Shown: positions 37,743 to 46,725 of the stretch, piece by piece
How the letters are laid out: each line of letters starts with the position of its first letter
Numbering within the stretch: position 1 is the stretch's first letter
DNA from: Stenotrophomonas sepilia
GTDB taxonomy: Bacteria > Pseudomonadota > Gammaproteobacteria > Xanthomonadales > Xanthomonadaceae
DNA length: 64,000 nucleotides
Reading direction: 5' to 3'
Assembly (NCBI RefSeq): GCF_003244875.1
Contig: NZ_LXXZ01000054.1
Span: forward strand, 59,041-123,040
Made by a program: the position numbers and the translations under genes
Notes under the pieces: generated by a model
Database searches by the model: none
The model's input: the letters and a program-made list of their open reading frames with translations, nothing else
What the model was told of the DNA's origin: nothing

Positions 37743-39284
37743 ATGGAATGGTTGGCTGACCCCTCGATATGGATGGGCCTTGCAACCCTGGTCGTGCTTG
37801 AGATCGTGCTCGGCATCGACAACCTGGTGTTCATCGCGATCCTTGCCGACAAGCTTCCGCCGCACCAGCGCGACCGCGCGCGGGTGATCGGCCTGGCACT
37901 GGCCCTGCTGATGCGGCTGGTGCTGCTGGCGGCGCTGGCCTGGATCATGAAACTGACCGAGCCGCTGCTTACGCTGTTCGAGCACAGCTTTTCCGGGCGT
38001 GACCTGATCCTGCTGGGCGGTGGCCTGTTCCTGCTGTTCAAGGGCACCATGGAGCTGCACGAACGGCTGGAAGGCCGCGCGCACCACGAAGATGGCAAGA
38101 AGGTCTATGCCAGCTTCGCCATGGTGGTGGCGCAGATCGTGGTGCTCGATGCGGTGTTCTCGCTGGATTCGGTGATCACTGCGGTCGGCATGGTCGACAA
38201 CCTGGGCGTGATGTATGCCGCCGTGACCATCGCAATGGCGCTGATGTTGCTGGCGAGCAAGCCATTGACCCGCTTCGTCAACAAGCATCCCACCGTGGTG
38301 GTGCTGTGCCTGGGCTTCCTGCTGATGATCGGCTTCAGCCTGGTGGCCGAAGGCCTGGGCTACAAGATCCCGAAGGGCTATCTGTACGCGGCGATCGCCT
38401 TCTCGATCCTGGTGGAAGCCTTCAACCAGTGGGTGCGTTTCAACCGTGAGCGCAACGAGCGTCGCCAGCCGTTCCGGCAGCGCACCGCTGATGCGGTGCT
38501 GCGCATGCTCGGCGCGCGCCCGGCCAATGGCCACGACGATGAAGGCCTGGACGCGCAGGTGGACGCCGAAGAGCGCCTGCAGCCTGCCGAACACGAAATG
38601 ATCCGCAGCGTGCTGGGCCTGGCCGACCGGCCGGTGTCGAGCGTAATGACCGTGCGCGCCGATGTGCAGTGGATCGACCTGGCGCGTGGGCAGGAGGACG
38701 TCGTGGCGCGCCTGGTGGCGTCGCCGCACACCCGCCTGCTGGTGGGTGAGGGTGACCTGGACAGCCTGCTTGGCGTGGTGCAGAGCCGCGATCTGCTGGC
38801 CGACCTGCTGCAGGGCAGGCCGCTGCAGCTGGAAGGCAACCTGCGCGAGCCGCAGTACGTGCTGTCCAGCGCCAGTGCGCTGCAGGCGCTGGAACTGATC
38901 CGCCAGCATCCGGTACCGCTGGCGGTGGCGGTGGATGAGTACGGCAGCGTGGAGGGCCTGGTGACCGCCAACGATCTGCTGGCGGCGATTGCCGGCGATC
39001 TGGTCGATACCCAGGACGAGCGCTATGGCGTGGTCGCGCAGGGCGAGGAGCAGTGGGAGGCCGACGGTGCACTGACTCTGGACGACCTGCAGCGGCTGAC
39101 CGGCGTATCGCTGCCACGCAGTGCCGACTACATGACCATCTCCGGGCTGGTGCTGGAGCAGCTGGGCCGGCTGCCGGACATCGGCGATGCGGTGGAGGTG
39201 GCGGGCGTGCGCATCACCGTGCTGGCGATGGAGAAGCGCCGTATCGCCCGCCTGCGGGTGCAGCGCCTCGACGGAATGGCTTGA
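37743..39284 (+). CDS. TerC-family membrane protein with CBS and CorC/HlyC domains
   Basis: 513 residues. The N-terminal half is a TerC domain of seven membrane helices ([40 protein letters not shown] with acidic residues in helices, as in metal-linked TerC proteins). Then come a CBS pair ([20 protein letters not shown] to [20 protein letters not shown]) and a C-terminal CorC/HlyC transporter-associated domain ([20 protein letters not shown]). This is the YegH/YoaE-like layout. TerC proteins take part in metal ion efflux or in metalation of exported proteins. Single gene; ATG 37743. Confidence 0.87.
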   Translation: MEWLADPSIWMGLATLVVLEIVLGIDNLVFIAILADKLPPHQRDRARVIGLALALLMRLVLLAALAWIMKLTEPLLTLFEHSFSGRDLILLGGGLFLLFKGTMELHERLEGRAHHEDGKKVYASFAMVVAQIVVLDAVFSLDSVITAVGMVDNLGVMYAAVTIAMALMLLASKPLTRFVNKHPTVVVLCLGFLLMIGFSLVAEGLGYKIPKGYLYAAIAFSILVEAFNQWVRFNRERNERRQPFRQRTADAVLRMLGARPANGHDDEGLDAQVDAEERLQPAEHEMIRSVLGLADRPVSSVMTVRADVQWIDLARGQEDVVARLVASPHTRLLVGEGDLDSLLGVVQSRDLLADLLQGRPLQLEGNLREPQYVLSSASALQALELIRQHPVPLAVAVDEYGSVEGLVTANDLLAAIAGDLVDTQDERYGVVAQGEEQWEADGALTLDDLQRLTGVSLPRSADYMTISGLVLEQLGRLPDIGDAVEVAGVRITVLAMEKRRIARLRVQRLDGMA

Positions 39285-39297
39285 CGCCCCTGTTGTT

Positions 39298-39356
39298 GTA
39301 GCGCCGAGCCCATGCTCGGCTGCAGATTGAAATACCGGGCATGGGCTCGGTGCTAC
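39298..39356. repeat. GTAG-type REP palindrome pair
   Basis: GTAGCGCCGAGCCCATGCTC with its inverted partner GGGCATGGGCTCGGTGCTAC, about 15 bases apart, between the TerC and phosphoesterase genes. GTAG-headed hairpins of this kind are characteristic of Stenotrophomonas. Confidence 0.85.
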
Positions 39357-39380
39357 ACAACACCGCCTGCAGCCGTCACC

Positions 39381-40541
39381 ATGGCGGCCCACTTTCTTTC
39401 CAGGATGGTTGCAGTGCTGAGTACGATCGGTTTGTTGATGGGCCTGTATGTGGCCTGGCGCCTGTTCTGGCCACAGCGCATGCCCACTTGGCTGAAGGTC
39501 GTGCTGTCGCTGCTGCTGGTGGGCGTAGCCGTGCAGCTGCGTATCGTCGCCACCTTCTGGGGCACCATGGCGTCGCCGGAAATTCCGAAACTGGCCATCG
39601 CCACGCTGGTCACCGGCTCCACGGCGGTGCTGCTGTTGGCGTTGCTGATGCTGGCGATGGATGTGGGCCTGCTCGCGTCCCGCCTGCTGCGCTGGCCACG
39701 TGCGGTAGCCGCATTGCGCACGCGGCGCTTGCGGCCGGCGGCCGGCGTGCTGGCCCTGCTGGTCAGTGGTTATGGTGTCAGTCAGGGCATGGCAGTGCCC
39801 CAGCCCCGGCAGATCGAGGTGAGCGTTGCCGGGCTGCCAGCGGCGTTCGACGGCTATCGCGTGCTGCAGCTGACCGACATCCATGCCAGCCGCCTGTTGA
39901 CCGGCGACTGGGTGCGCAGGGTGGTGGATGAGAGCAACGCATTGGCGCCGGATCTGATCGTGATCACCGGCGATCTGATCGACGGCAGTGTCGAGGCCCG
40001 TCGTGACGACGCGCGTCCTCTGGCCGATCTGCGGGCGCCGGACGGTGTCGTCGCCATTACCGGCAACCACGAGTATTACGCGCAGTACCAGGCATGGATG
40101 CAGGCGTTCCGCGCGCTGCACATGCAGGTGCTGGAGAACAGCCACCTGCAGGTACGACGCGGTGATGCAGCGCTGACCATTGCCGGGGTCACCGATCCGG
40201 TGGCCGCACGCTACGGCCTGCCGCTGCCGGATCTGGACGCCGCCTTGGCCGGCGCCGATCCCTCTGCGCCGGTGATCCTGCTTGACCACCGCCCGCGCAA
40301 CGCGCGAGAGGCGGCGGCGCGCGGCGTGAAGCTGCAATTGTCCGGGCACACTCACGGTGGGCAGATCATCGGCATGGACCAACTGGTGAAGCGGGCCAAT
40401 GGTGGCTTCGTCTCCGGCTGCTACGACGTGGACGGGATGACCCTTTACGTGAGCAATGGTGCGGGTCTCTGGGCCGGTTTCCCGGCACGCATCGGCGTGC
40501 CGTCGGAGATCACCCTGGTGACATTGCGCCGCGCGCCGTGA
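39381..40541 (+). CDS. Membrane-anchored metallophosphoesterase
   Basis: 386 residues from ATG 39381. The N-terminal part has four membrane segments, followed by a calcineurin-like phosphoesterase: LQLTDIHASRLL, IVITGDLIDGS, AITGNHEYY and LSGHTHGGQIIG are the metal-binding boxes (D-x-H, GD, GNH, GHTH). It resembles YkuE/YaeI-type phosphoesterases. Later in-frame ATG 39405 is possible; no strong ribosome site marks either. Substrate unknown; it could act on phospholipid headgroups or cell-wall lipids. Confidence 0.82.
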   Translation: MAAHFLSRMVAVLSTIGLLMGLYVAWRLFWPQRMPTWLKVVLSLLLVGVAVQLRIVATFWGTMASPEIPKLAIATLVTGSTAVLLLALLMLAMDVGLLASRLLRWPRAVAALRTRRLRPAAGVLALLVSGYGVSQGMAVPQPRQIEVSVAGLPAAFDGYRVLQLTDIHASRLLTGDWVRRVVDESNALAPDLIVITGDLIDGSVEARRDDARPLADLRAPDGVVAITGNHEYYAQYQAWMQAFRALHMQVLENSHLQVRRGDAALTIAGVTDPVAARYGLPLPDLDAALAGADPSAPVILLDHRPRNAREAAARGVKLQLSGHTHGGQIIGMDQLVKRANGGFVSGCYDVDGMTLYVSNGAGLWAGFPARIGVPSEITLVTLRRAP

Positions 40542-40603
40542 CCTGAAGTGGGGCAGATCCCTTTCCGCAGGGGATTCGATGCCGATCGTGCTGGGATCCC
40601 TCT

Positions 40604-40662
40604 GTAGAGCCGAGCCCATGCTCGGCTGAACCAGAGGCAGCCGAGCATGGGCTCGGCTCTAC
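40604..40662. repeat. GTAG-type REP palindrome, perfect inverted repeat
   Basis: GTAGAGCCGAGCCCATGCTC reads to the inverted arm GAGCATGGGCTCGGCTCTAC with a short loop. The GTAG end on the minus strand supplies the stop codon TAG of the ferric-reductase-like gene at 40659-40661. Confidence 0.88.
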
Positions 40663-41315
40663 AAGTAACCGCCTCCTTGAGAACTCCGCAGCGGTGGCCG
40701 CGCACGCGCGCTTCGGCGCAGTGACTGCGCCCGCTTGGTGATCCAGCGCACCACGAAGGCGGTGAACAGCAGTGCCGACGGCACCGCATACCAGAAGTTG
40801 CCTGGCACGCGCTTGAAGTACGAGTAGGTGAACACCGCCGCGATGATCCACATGCCGGACAGGTGCAGGCGACGCCAAGCAGTGGGGCCCATGCGGCGGG
40901 CGATCCCCCGATGCGAGGTGATGGCTAGCGCCAGGATGGCGATGTAGCCCACCGTGCCCGGAAGATTGGCCAGCGCGGATCGTGCTGGCCAGAACGCCGG
41001 GTTGAGGATGCCGAAACTGGTGATGGCGATGGCATGCAGCAGGTGCGAGAACGCGAAGGACAAACCGACGGTGCGCCGTTCGCGCAGCAGGAACCGGGTG
41101 AACGGGCCGGGCAGAAGACTGGCGAACGACGATGCGGTGAACGCCGCCAGGAACAGCAGGAACGATGTGCGTGCAGTGATCCGGATCGCCGCACGGCTGC
41201 CTTCGGCTGCATCGGGATACAGGGCGAAGGCCGCCAGCGCGAATGCGATCAGGACCACGGCGATGGCCACGAACAGGCGCCAGCCGTGCAGGAAGGAAGT
41301 GTTGGAAGCAGCCAT
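40659..41315 (-). CDS. Ferric-reductase-like (YedZ-type) membrane protein
   Basis: 218 residues with about six membrane segments and conserved His residues in SFAFSHLLHAIAI and WRRLHLSGMWIIA, as in the haem-binding ferric reductase-like domain. ATG 41315 is used; the region upstream in frame crosses a REP. The product ends at a stop codon made by the REP at 40604-40662. It may pass electrons in metal reduction and lies just after the bufferin-type cluster in the same direction, so it could belong to it; a REP separates them. Confidence 0.75.
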   Translation of the reverse strand: MAASNTSFLHGWRLFVAIAVVLIAFALAAFALYPDAAEGSRAAIRITARTSFLLFLAAFTASSFASLLPGPFTRFLLRERRTVGLSFAFSHLLHAIAITSFGILNPAFWPARSALANLPGTVGYIAILALAITSHRGIARRMGPTAWRRLHLSGMWIIAAVFTYSYFKRVPGNFWYAVPSALLFTAFVVRWITKRAQSLRRSARARPPLRSSQGGGYL

Positions 41316-41344
41316 GGTGAGACCTCGAAGCAGGAATGGGGAGC

Positions 41345-41396
41345 ACCGGCCGCTGGCCGGCCAATGAGTAGGTAGTGCCGGCCGCTGGCCGGCACC
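41345..41396. repeat. REP palindromes (CCGGCCGCTGGCCGG type)
   Basis: Two copies of ACCGGCCGCTGGCCGG-like hairpins, the second as GTAGTGCCGGCCGCTGGCCG. Located between the ferric-reductase-like and DUF2063 genes. Confidence 0.8.
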
Positions 41397-41397
41397 C

Positions 41398-42132
41398 TCA
41401 ACAATCGTTCGGCACAACCAGCACGCCCGCCATGCACAGCTCGCCCAGAACGGGCACGCAGGCCACGCGCAATGCGTCCGTTGCCACGCCATGCGTTTCG
41501 GACAGCGTCTGCAGTGCCTCATCCACCGGCGCGCCGTCGTCACCGAAGGCTGATAGCAGCGCGTAGGCCAGCGGTGACAGTTGCTCGACCTGCAGGCTGA
41601 AATCGGCGCGGCGCTGGATCAGCAGCAGCGTGGGCGCAGCGCTCGGCACCGGTTCCAGGGCCTCGTCCTCATGCACCGGCCACTGGTAGCCCAGCACCCG
41701 CACCAGCGGCGAAACCGCCAGCACATCGCTGCCCTCGGGAACGCGGTGCAGGGACCGCCCGGCGTCACGTGCTTCAATGTGCAGCGACTGCTGCGAGCTC
41801 TCGTAGTGCGCCAGTTCCGCTGTCCAGGCCGGGAGTGCCAGCGTGTCCTGTACTGCCAGCCAGGTCGCGAACTCGCCGGCGATCTGTGGGAACAACGGGG
41901 TCTGGCAGGCGTGGCGGGCGTAGTAGTGCTCCACCGTGTCGCGCCAGCGTGGCATGCCCAACTGCTGTTGCAGGCGCGGCAGGCTGCCGGCCAGCAGGGT
42001 GTCCAGGCTGTCGATGCACAGGCGGCGGTATACCGCCAGCCTGCCCGCCTCGACGCCGTCGGGTGCGGCAATTGCTGGGTCCCGCACATGATCGGCCCAG
42101 CGCCGTTGCAGGGTAGCCAGCGACTCAGCCAT
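41398..42132 (-). CDS. DUF2063 protein, BufC/HvfC-like partner of MNIO maturase
   Basis: 244 residues. The N-terminal part is the DUF2063 DNA-binding-like helical domain ([46 protein letters not shown]). The C-terminal domain is an alpha/beta unit that contacts the maturase in related systems. Its start overlaps the end of the MNIO gene by 8 bases, so it is translationally coupled. In HvfB/HvfC-type pairs this protein recognises the precursor and delivers it to the MNIO enzyme. Confidence 0.87.
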   Translation of the reverse strand: MAESLATLQRRWADHVRDPAIAAPDGVEAGRLAVYRRLCIDSLDTLLAGSLPRLQQQLGMPRWRDTVEHYYARHACQTPLFPQIAGEFATWLAVQDTLALPAWTAELAHYESSQQSLHIEARDAGRSLHRVPEGSDVLAVSPLVRVLGYQWPVHEDEALEPVPSAAPTLLLIQRRADFSLQVEQLSPLAYALLSAFGDDGAPVDEALQTLSETHGVATDALRVACVPVLGELCMAGVLVVPNDC

Positions 42133-42964
42133 GGGCCACCTCGGGTGAACGTGCCTCGACCTGCGCTTGGCGGATCTGTGCAACCTCGGTCAGCAACTCC
42201 GCCAGCGGCGGAAAGTTGAAGTCGCGTTCGAGCAGCGTCGGGCGCACGCCGACCCGCGCATAGGCCTCGCGCAACAGCGCCCAGACCACGCCTTTCACCG
42301 GGGCACCGTGGGTATCGATCTTGAAGCCATCGTCTTCATCGAAATGGCCGGCCACATGCAGCGAGGCGACACGGTGGGACGGCACGCAGGCCAGGAATTC
42401 GAAGGCGTCGTAACCGTTGTTGCAGGCGTTGACGAAGACGTTGTTGACGTCCAGCAGCAGGTCGCAGTCGGCTTCGGCGAGCACGGCGTTGATGAAGTCG
42501 ATCTCGCTCATGTCCGCGCCGGCAACGGCGTAGTAGGAGATGTTCTCCACGGCGATGCGCCGGCCCAGCATGTCCTGCACCTGGGCGATGCGACTGGCGA
42601 CATGGTGTACGGCTTCGGCGGTGAACGGCAGCGGCAGCAGGTCGTAGACATGTCCGCCGGCGGCGCAGTAGCTCAGGTGTTCGCTGTACAGCTGCACCTG
42701 GTGCAGGTCGAGGAAGGCACGGGTCTGTGCCAGCAGGGTGCGGTCCAGCGGATCAGGACCTCCCAGCGACAGCGACAGGCCGTGGCAGGTCAGGGGATGG
42801 CGCTCGCTGAGCTGGCGCAGCGCGGCGCCGTGTGCACCGCCGACGCCGATCCAGTTGTCAGGGGAGACTTCGAGGAAGTCGATGGCACTGGCCGGCATTG
42901 CCAGCAGTTCGTCGATCAGGCCACGGCGCAGGCCAAGGCCGGCGGCATTGAAGGGCAGGGACAT
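42125..42964 (-). CDS. DUF692 multinuclear non-haem iron oxygenase (MNIO), BufB/HvfB-like maturase
   Basis: 279 residues. A TIM-barrel with iron ligands visible in [51 protein letters not shown] and [18 protein letters not shown]. Proteins of this family oxidise Cys residues of a precursor peptide, making thio-oxazole or oxazolone/thioamide groups that chelate copper or other metals. ATG 42964 follows the precursor gene by 56 bases; the stop is coupled to the DUF2063 gene. This is the catalytic centre of the cluster. Confidence 0.88.
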   Translation of the reverse strand: MSLPFNAAGLGLRRGLIDELLAMPASAIDFLEVSPDNWIGVGGAHGAALRQLSERHPLTCHGLSLSLGGPDPLDRTLLAQTRAFLDLHQVQLYSEHLSYCAAGGHVYDLLPLPFTAEAVHHVASRIAQVQDMLGRRIAVENISYYAVAGADMSEIDFINAVLAEADCDLLLDVNNVFVNACNNGYDAFEFLACVPSHRVASLHVAGHFDEDDGFKIDTHGAPVKGVVWALLREAYARVGVRPTLLERDFNFPPLAELLTEVAQIRQAQVEARSPEVAHG

Positions 42965-43020
42965 GGCGGATGCTCCAGAGAGAGGGCGCCGCCTTGAAGG
43001 CAGCGCCGGTTGGACGTCGA

Positions 43021-43497
43021 TCAATCGGCAACGCGGGAGAACAGGCCCTTCGGCATCGGCTTGCCGTTGGCGGTGTAGACGCTGCGCAGGTAGTCGTGCG
43101 CTTCCTGTTCGCTGATGTAACCGTCGTGGTCGGTGTCGATGCGGTCGAACTCGGCGGCACGCTTGGCGGCCACCGCGTTGAACTCGGCACGCGAGACCTT
43201 GCCGTCGTGGTCACGGTCGGTGCGGGCAAACGAGGCATCGCCGCACTTGCCTTCGCCACACTGGCCTTCGGCCACCTTGGCCTTGCCGGCGGGCTTGCCG
43301 GTGGTGGCCTTGTTGGCCCCGCACTTGCCTTCGCCGCACTTGCCTTCGGCGGCGGCGCTCATGGCGACGGCGCTGATCGCCAGCGGTTGGATCGCTGCGG
43401 CCTGGCCGGCCAGCAGCAGGCCACCGGCCAGGGCGATGCCGATGGCACCAATGCGCGGCAGGCGGGAGGAGGGGGTGTTCTTGGTCGAGACGGACAT
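43021..43497 (-). CDS. Bufferin/HvfA-type metallophore precursor with two EF-hands
   Basis: 158 residues. A signal sequence covers about 12-35 ([19 protein letters not shown]). Cys residues occur in [10 protein letters not shown] (Cys54, Cys59) and [10 protein letters not shown] (Cys80, Cys85), the motif modified by MNIO enzymes in HvfA-like precursors. The C-terminal half carries two complete EF-hand loops: Asp94-Glu105 ([12 protein letters not shown]) and Asp121-Glu132 ([12 protein letters not shown]), with acidic residues at the ligand positions. ATG 43497 has AAGGAG in front. The EF-hand part would make the exported product also calcium-binding. Confidence 0.85.
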   Translation of the reverse strand: MSVSTKNTPSSRLPRIGAIGIALAGGLLLAGQAAAIQPLAISAVAMSAAAEGKCGEGKCGANKATTGKPAGKAKVAEGQCGEGKCGDASFARTDRDHDGKVSRAEFNAVAAKRAAEFDRIDTDHDGYISEQEAHDYLRSVYTANGKPMPKGLFSRVAD

Positions 43498-43597
43498 GGT
43501 AGTGACTCCTTGGGGATGGCACGCCAGGCGTGCGGGATGGACGTCGCCTGAAGGCGACGGAAACGAAAGGAGGAAGCGCGGGAAGGGGCGAAGCAGG

Positions 43598-44242
43598 TCA
43601 GGCGGTGCGACGACGGCGCAGCGCGTAGCCCAGCAGCAGCACGCCACCAAGCAGGGCGCCGCCGAAGCCGATGCCGGGCAACAGCGCGGCAACCGGCAGC
43701 AACAGGGCGATCAGGCTGACGCCCCAGCCCAGGCCGTCATCGCCGACGGGGGCATGCTGTGGGCCGACCAGCAGCCGGTCCACGCTGAGCGCGCCACCGC
43801 CGTTGAGGATCAATGGCAGCAGCATGGCCAGGAACAGCAGCGGCAGCTTGAAGTTGCCGTAGCCCTGGTCGGTGATCGCATAGCCCTGCCAGAGTTCACC
43901 CAGGCCGCTCCACTGGTCGGGCCAGTGCACGGCGGCGATGGCGACCACCGTCAACACCCAGAAGACGTAGGCCACCGAGCGCGTGGCCAGGCCGAGCAGC
44001 AGCATCACCGCACCCACCAGTTCCAGCCAGGTGGCCAGCTGCCAGTTCAACGATGCGGGCAGGGTGGAGAACGGGAACGGGAAGCGACCTTCCAGCTCGG
44101 CGAACCAGTTCTGGCCGCCCAGCTTCTCGCGGCCGGACTCAAAGAACTCCCAGGCCAGCAGCGTGCGAAGCGCCAATGGCGAGAGCCAGCGGCCGACGGC
44201 GTCCAGGCGGGGGGTATACACGGAAGAGGCGGTGCTGATCAT
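43598..44242 (-). CDS. DoxX-family membrane protein of the bufferin-type cluster
   Basis: 214 residues with four or five membrane helices. DoxX pattern: [56 protein letters not shown]. DoxX proteins are a common companion of bufferin/HvfABC genes and may supply redox equivalents or handle metals at the membrane. First gene of the leftward operon; the 311-base gap in front holds the three TACAGT motifs. Confidence 0.82.
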   Translation of the reverse strand: MISTASSVYTPRLDAVGRWLSPLALRTLLAWEFFESGREKLGGQNWFAELEGRFPFPFSTLPASLNWQLATWLELVGAVMLLLGLATRSVAYVFWVLTVVAIAAVHWPDQWSGLGELWQGYAITDQGYGNFKLPLLFLAMLLPLILNGGGALSVDRLLVGPQHAPVGDDGLGWGVSLIALLLPVAALLPGIGFGGALLGGVLLLGYALRRRRTA

Positions 44243-44553
44243 GGTGGTTTCCTGCGGGCCAGTGGTCGATGGAGGCCATTCCAGGCGGCGCAGGTATCGG
44301 CAACGTGTGCCGTTGCCCGGGGTTTTGTCAGCGACTGTGGCCGCAGCCGGGGTTTCGTACAGTCGGATACAAAGACGATGCGTGGATGCACATCGATGCG
44401 TTGCGCGCACGCGTGCGTGGAACGGTATCCACCCAGTAGCGCCCGGCCAGGCCGGCGCCAGAATGTATCCCACTGTAGAAACCCGCCTGCGCCCTACAGT
44501 CCGTTACAACTCCGCGCCGCGAAGAAACAGCGCCGATACACCGGCAGGCGGAA
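44243..44553. promoter_or_regulatory. Divergent promoter region with three copies of a TACAGT-TACA motif
   Basis: TACAGTCGGATACAA (44358, plus), TACAGTGGGATACAT (44464-44478, minus strand) and TACAGTCCGTTACAA (44496, plus) share TACAGT followed by TACA at a 10-base distance. Such tandem half-sites one helical turn apart are typical of OmpR-family response regulators, and one is encoded four genes along. The region serves the bufferin operon to the left and the hydrolase operon to the right. No other gene is visible here. Confidence 0.6.
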
Positions 44554-45378
44554 ATGACCACTCCCAACACCGGAGTGTCACCCGTGATCCGTATCTCCTC
44601 GCTTGCCGCCGCTCTCGCCCTGGCCGGAGCTGCCGCCCCGGCCTTCGCCACCCAGGCCGATACCGCTGCACCGCCCACCGTCATCCTGGTGCACGGTGCC
44701 TTCGCCGACGGCTCCAGCTGGAGCAAGGTCATCACCACGCTGCACGACTGGAAGCTGCCGGCGGTGGCGGTGCAGAACCCGCTCACGTCGTTGGCCGACG
44801 ATGTGGCCGCCACCCGCCGCGCGATTGCCGCCGCGCCCGGCAAGGTGGTGCTGGTCGGCCACAGCTGGGGTGGCACGGTCATCACCGAAGCGGGCAATGA
44901 CCCGAAGGTGCAGGCGCTGGTGTACGTGGCGGCCTTCGCACCGGATGCAGGGCAGTCTTCGGCGCAACAGGGCGAAGGCTTCCCGGTCGGGCCGGGCCTG
45001 GCCCGGCTGCAGGAGAGGGATGGCTACCTGACGTTGCCGGCCGATGCCATCGCCCAGGACTTCGCGCCGGACGTAATGAAAAAGTCGGCAGCACTGCTGT
45101 ACAGCACGCAGGTCCCGTTGAAGGCCAGCGCGCTGGGCGAGGGGGTGAACATGGCGGCCTGGCGCAGCAAGCCGAGCTGGTACGTGCTCAGCCGTGATGA
45201 CCGCATGCTGTCGCCACAGCTGCAGGCCGCGACCGCACGTCGCATCGGTGCACAGCTGCAATCGATCGGGAGCAGCCATGTGTCGCTGCTTTCGCATCCG
45301 GCGCAGGTAGCCGACAGCATCCTGGAGGCGGCAGGGGTGAAGCCCGCTGAACTGCCGTTGGCCGAGCAGGGGGGCTGA
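44554..45378 (+). CDS. Exported alpha/beta hydrolase
   Basis: 274 residues with a signal (ISSLAAALALAGAAAPAFA). The catalytic nucleophile is in VLVGHSWGGTVI (Ser104), the oxyanion part is VILVHGAFADGSSW, and the C-terminal His is in IGSSHVSLLSHP. It resembles AB hydrolases of unknown substrate. It is followed after 3 bases by the TlpA-like gene and appears to be first in a four-gene operon with a two-component system. Confidence 0.84.
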   Translation: MTTPNTGVSPVIRISSLAAALALAGAAAPAFATQADTAAPPTVILVHGAFADGSSWSKVITTLHDWKLPAVAVQNPLTSLADDVAATRRAIAAAPGKVVLVGHSWGGTVITEAGNDPKVQALVYVAAFAPDAGQSSAQQGEGFPVGPGLARLQERDGYLTLPADAIAQDFAPDVMKKSAALLYSTQVPLKASALGEGVNMAAWRSKPSWYVLSRDDRMLSPQLQAATARRIGAQLQSIGSSHVSLLSHPAQVADSILEAAGVKPAELPLAEQGG

Positions 45379-45381
45379 ACG

Positions 45382-45927
45382 ATGACCGCACTGCGAGGGT
45401 ACGCACTGCCGTTGCTGCTGGGCCTGCTGGGCGGAGCAGCGTTGTTGCTGGCCTGGCCCAACCCGGAGGCCGATGCGCAGCCGGCACAGGCCCTTCCCGC
45501 TGCCGGGTTCGACGGTGGCGGGCCCTGGCACAACAGCCCACCGCTCACACTGAAGCAGTTGCGGGGGCAGGTGGTGCTGGTCGAGTTCTGGACCTATACC
45601 TGCAGCAACTGCCTCAACGTGGCGCCGTATGTCCACCAGTGGAATGCCAGGTACGCGTCGCAGGGCCTGAAGGTGATCGGCGTGCATACGCCGGAGTTCG
45701 CCCATGAAGGGCTGCCCGGCAACGTGCGCAGGGCCATCGCACGGTTGGACATCACCTGGCCGGTGGTGCAGGACAACCAGTACCGGATCTGGAACGCCTG
45801 GGGCAACCGCTTCTGGCCCGCACTGTACCTGCTCGACCGGCAGGGGCGGGTGGTCTACCGCCATTACGGCGAGGGCGACTACGCACGTACCGAAAGCGAG
45901 ATCCAGCGCCTGCTGGCCAGCGCTTGA
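45382..45927 (+). CDS. TlpA-like thioredoxin-fold protein, CSNC motif
   Basis: 181 residues: N-terminal membrane anchor (LPLLLGLLGGAALLLAWP) and a thioredoxin domain with active-site WTYTCSNCLN (Cys74, Cys77), followed by RFWPALYLLDRQGRV with the cis-Pro region. It would work as a periplasmic thiol-disulfide protein. It sits between the hydrolase and the response regulator. CSNC instead of CxxC variants with Pro/Gly suggests reductase or isomerase activity cannot be decided. Confidence 0.82.
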   Translation: MTALRGYALPLLLGLLGGAALLLAWPNPEADAQPAQALPAAGFDGGGPWHNSPPLTLKQLRGQVVLVEFWTYTCSNCLNVAPYVHQWNARYASQGLKVIGVHTPEFAHEGLPGNVRRAIARLDITWPVVQDNQYRIWNAWGNRFWPALYLLDRQGRVVYRHYGEGDYARTESEIQRLLASA

Positions 45928-45984
45928 GCCGCGCTACCATGGCCGCGCAGCGCGGCCCTGACCTCCGTCTTCATCGAGAACGCA

Positions 45985-46725
45985 ATGAACCATGTACCGC
46001 ACATCCTGGTCGTCGACGATGACAGCGAGATCCGCCAGATGCTGGCCGACTACCTGCTGCGCAACGGTTTGCGTGTCAGCCAGGTCGACGGTGGCCGGGC
46101 CATGCGCGCGCTGATGGATACCCATGCGGTGGATCTGGTGGTGCTGGACGTGATGATGCCAGGCGAGGACGGCCTGAGCCTGTGCCGCAACCTGCGCGCC
46201 GGCAAGCATCGTGCGGTGCCGGTCGTGCTGCTGACCGCCCGCGATGACGAAACCGATCGCATCATCGGCCTGGAAATGGGCGCTGACGACTACGTGACCA
46301 AGCCCTTTTCTTCGCGCGAGCTGCTGGCACGCATCAATGCGGTGATCCGTCGCACGCAGATGCTGCCGCCGAACCTGCAGGTGAGCGAGGCCGGGCGCCA
46401 GCTCGCCTTCGGCGAGTGGCGCCTGGATACCACCGCGCGCCACTTGCTGGACGCACAGGGGACCGCGTATCCGCTCAGCGGCGCCGAGTTCCGCCTGTTG
46501 CGCGTGTTCCTCGACCACGCCAATCGGGTGCTCAGCCGCGACCAGCTGCTCAGCCTCACCCAGGGCCGCGATGCCGAACTGTTCGATCGCTCGATTGACC
46601 TGCTGGTCAGCCGCGTGCGCCAGCGACTGGGTGACGACGCGCGCGAGCCGACTTACATCAAGACCGTGCGCAGCGAAGGCTATGTGTTCAGCGTGCCGGT
46701 GCAGTTGCTGGGGCCGGACGAATGA
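45985..46725 (+). CDS. OmpR-family response regulator
   Basis: 246 residues. Receiver domain with acidic pocket ILVVDDDSEI, phosphorylation Asp55 in VVLDVMMPGEDGLS and Lys in DYVTKPFSSRELLARI. The C-terminal winged helix is of the OmpR/PhoB type (YPLSGAEFRLLRVFLDHANR, DRSIDLLVSRVRQRLGDDAR, IKTVRSEGYVFS). It is followed by its kinase with an ATGA overlap. It is the best candidate to bind the tandem half-sites at 44358-44511. Confidence 0.92.
   Translation: MNHVPHILVVDDDSEIRQMLADYLLRNGLRVSQVDGGRAMRALMDTHAVDLVVLDVMMPGEDGLSLCRNLRAGKHRAVPVVLLTARDDETDRIIGLEMGADDYVTKPFSSRELLARINAVIRRTQMLPPNLQVSEAGRQLAFGEWRLDTTARHLLDAQGTAYPLSGAEFRLLRVFLDHANRVLSRDQLLSLTQGRDAELFDRSIDLLVSRVRQRLGDDAREPTYIKTVRSEGYVFSVPVQLLGPDE

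Noticed and set aside
37554..40619. A 1000-codon minus-strand open frame opposite TerC and phosphoesterase genes
   Set aside because: Crosses several genes and a REP; antisense composition, no domain.
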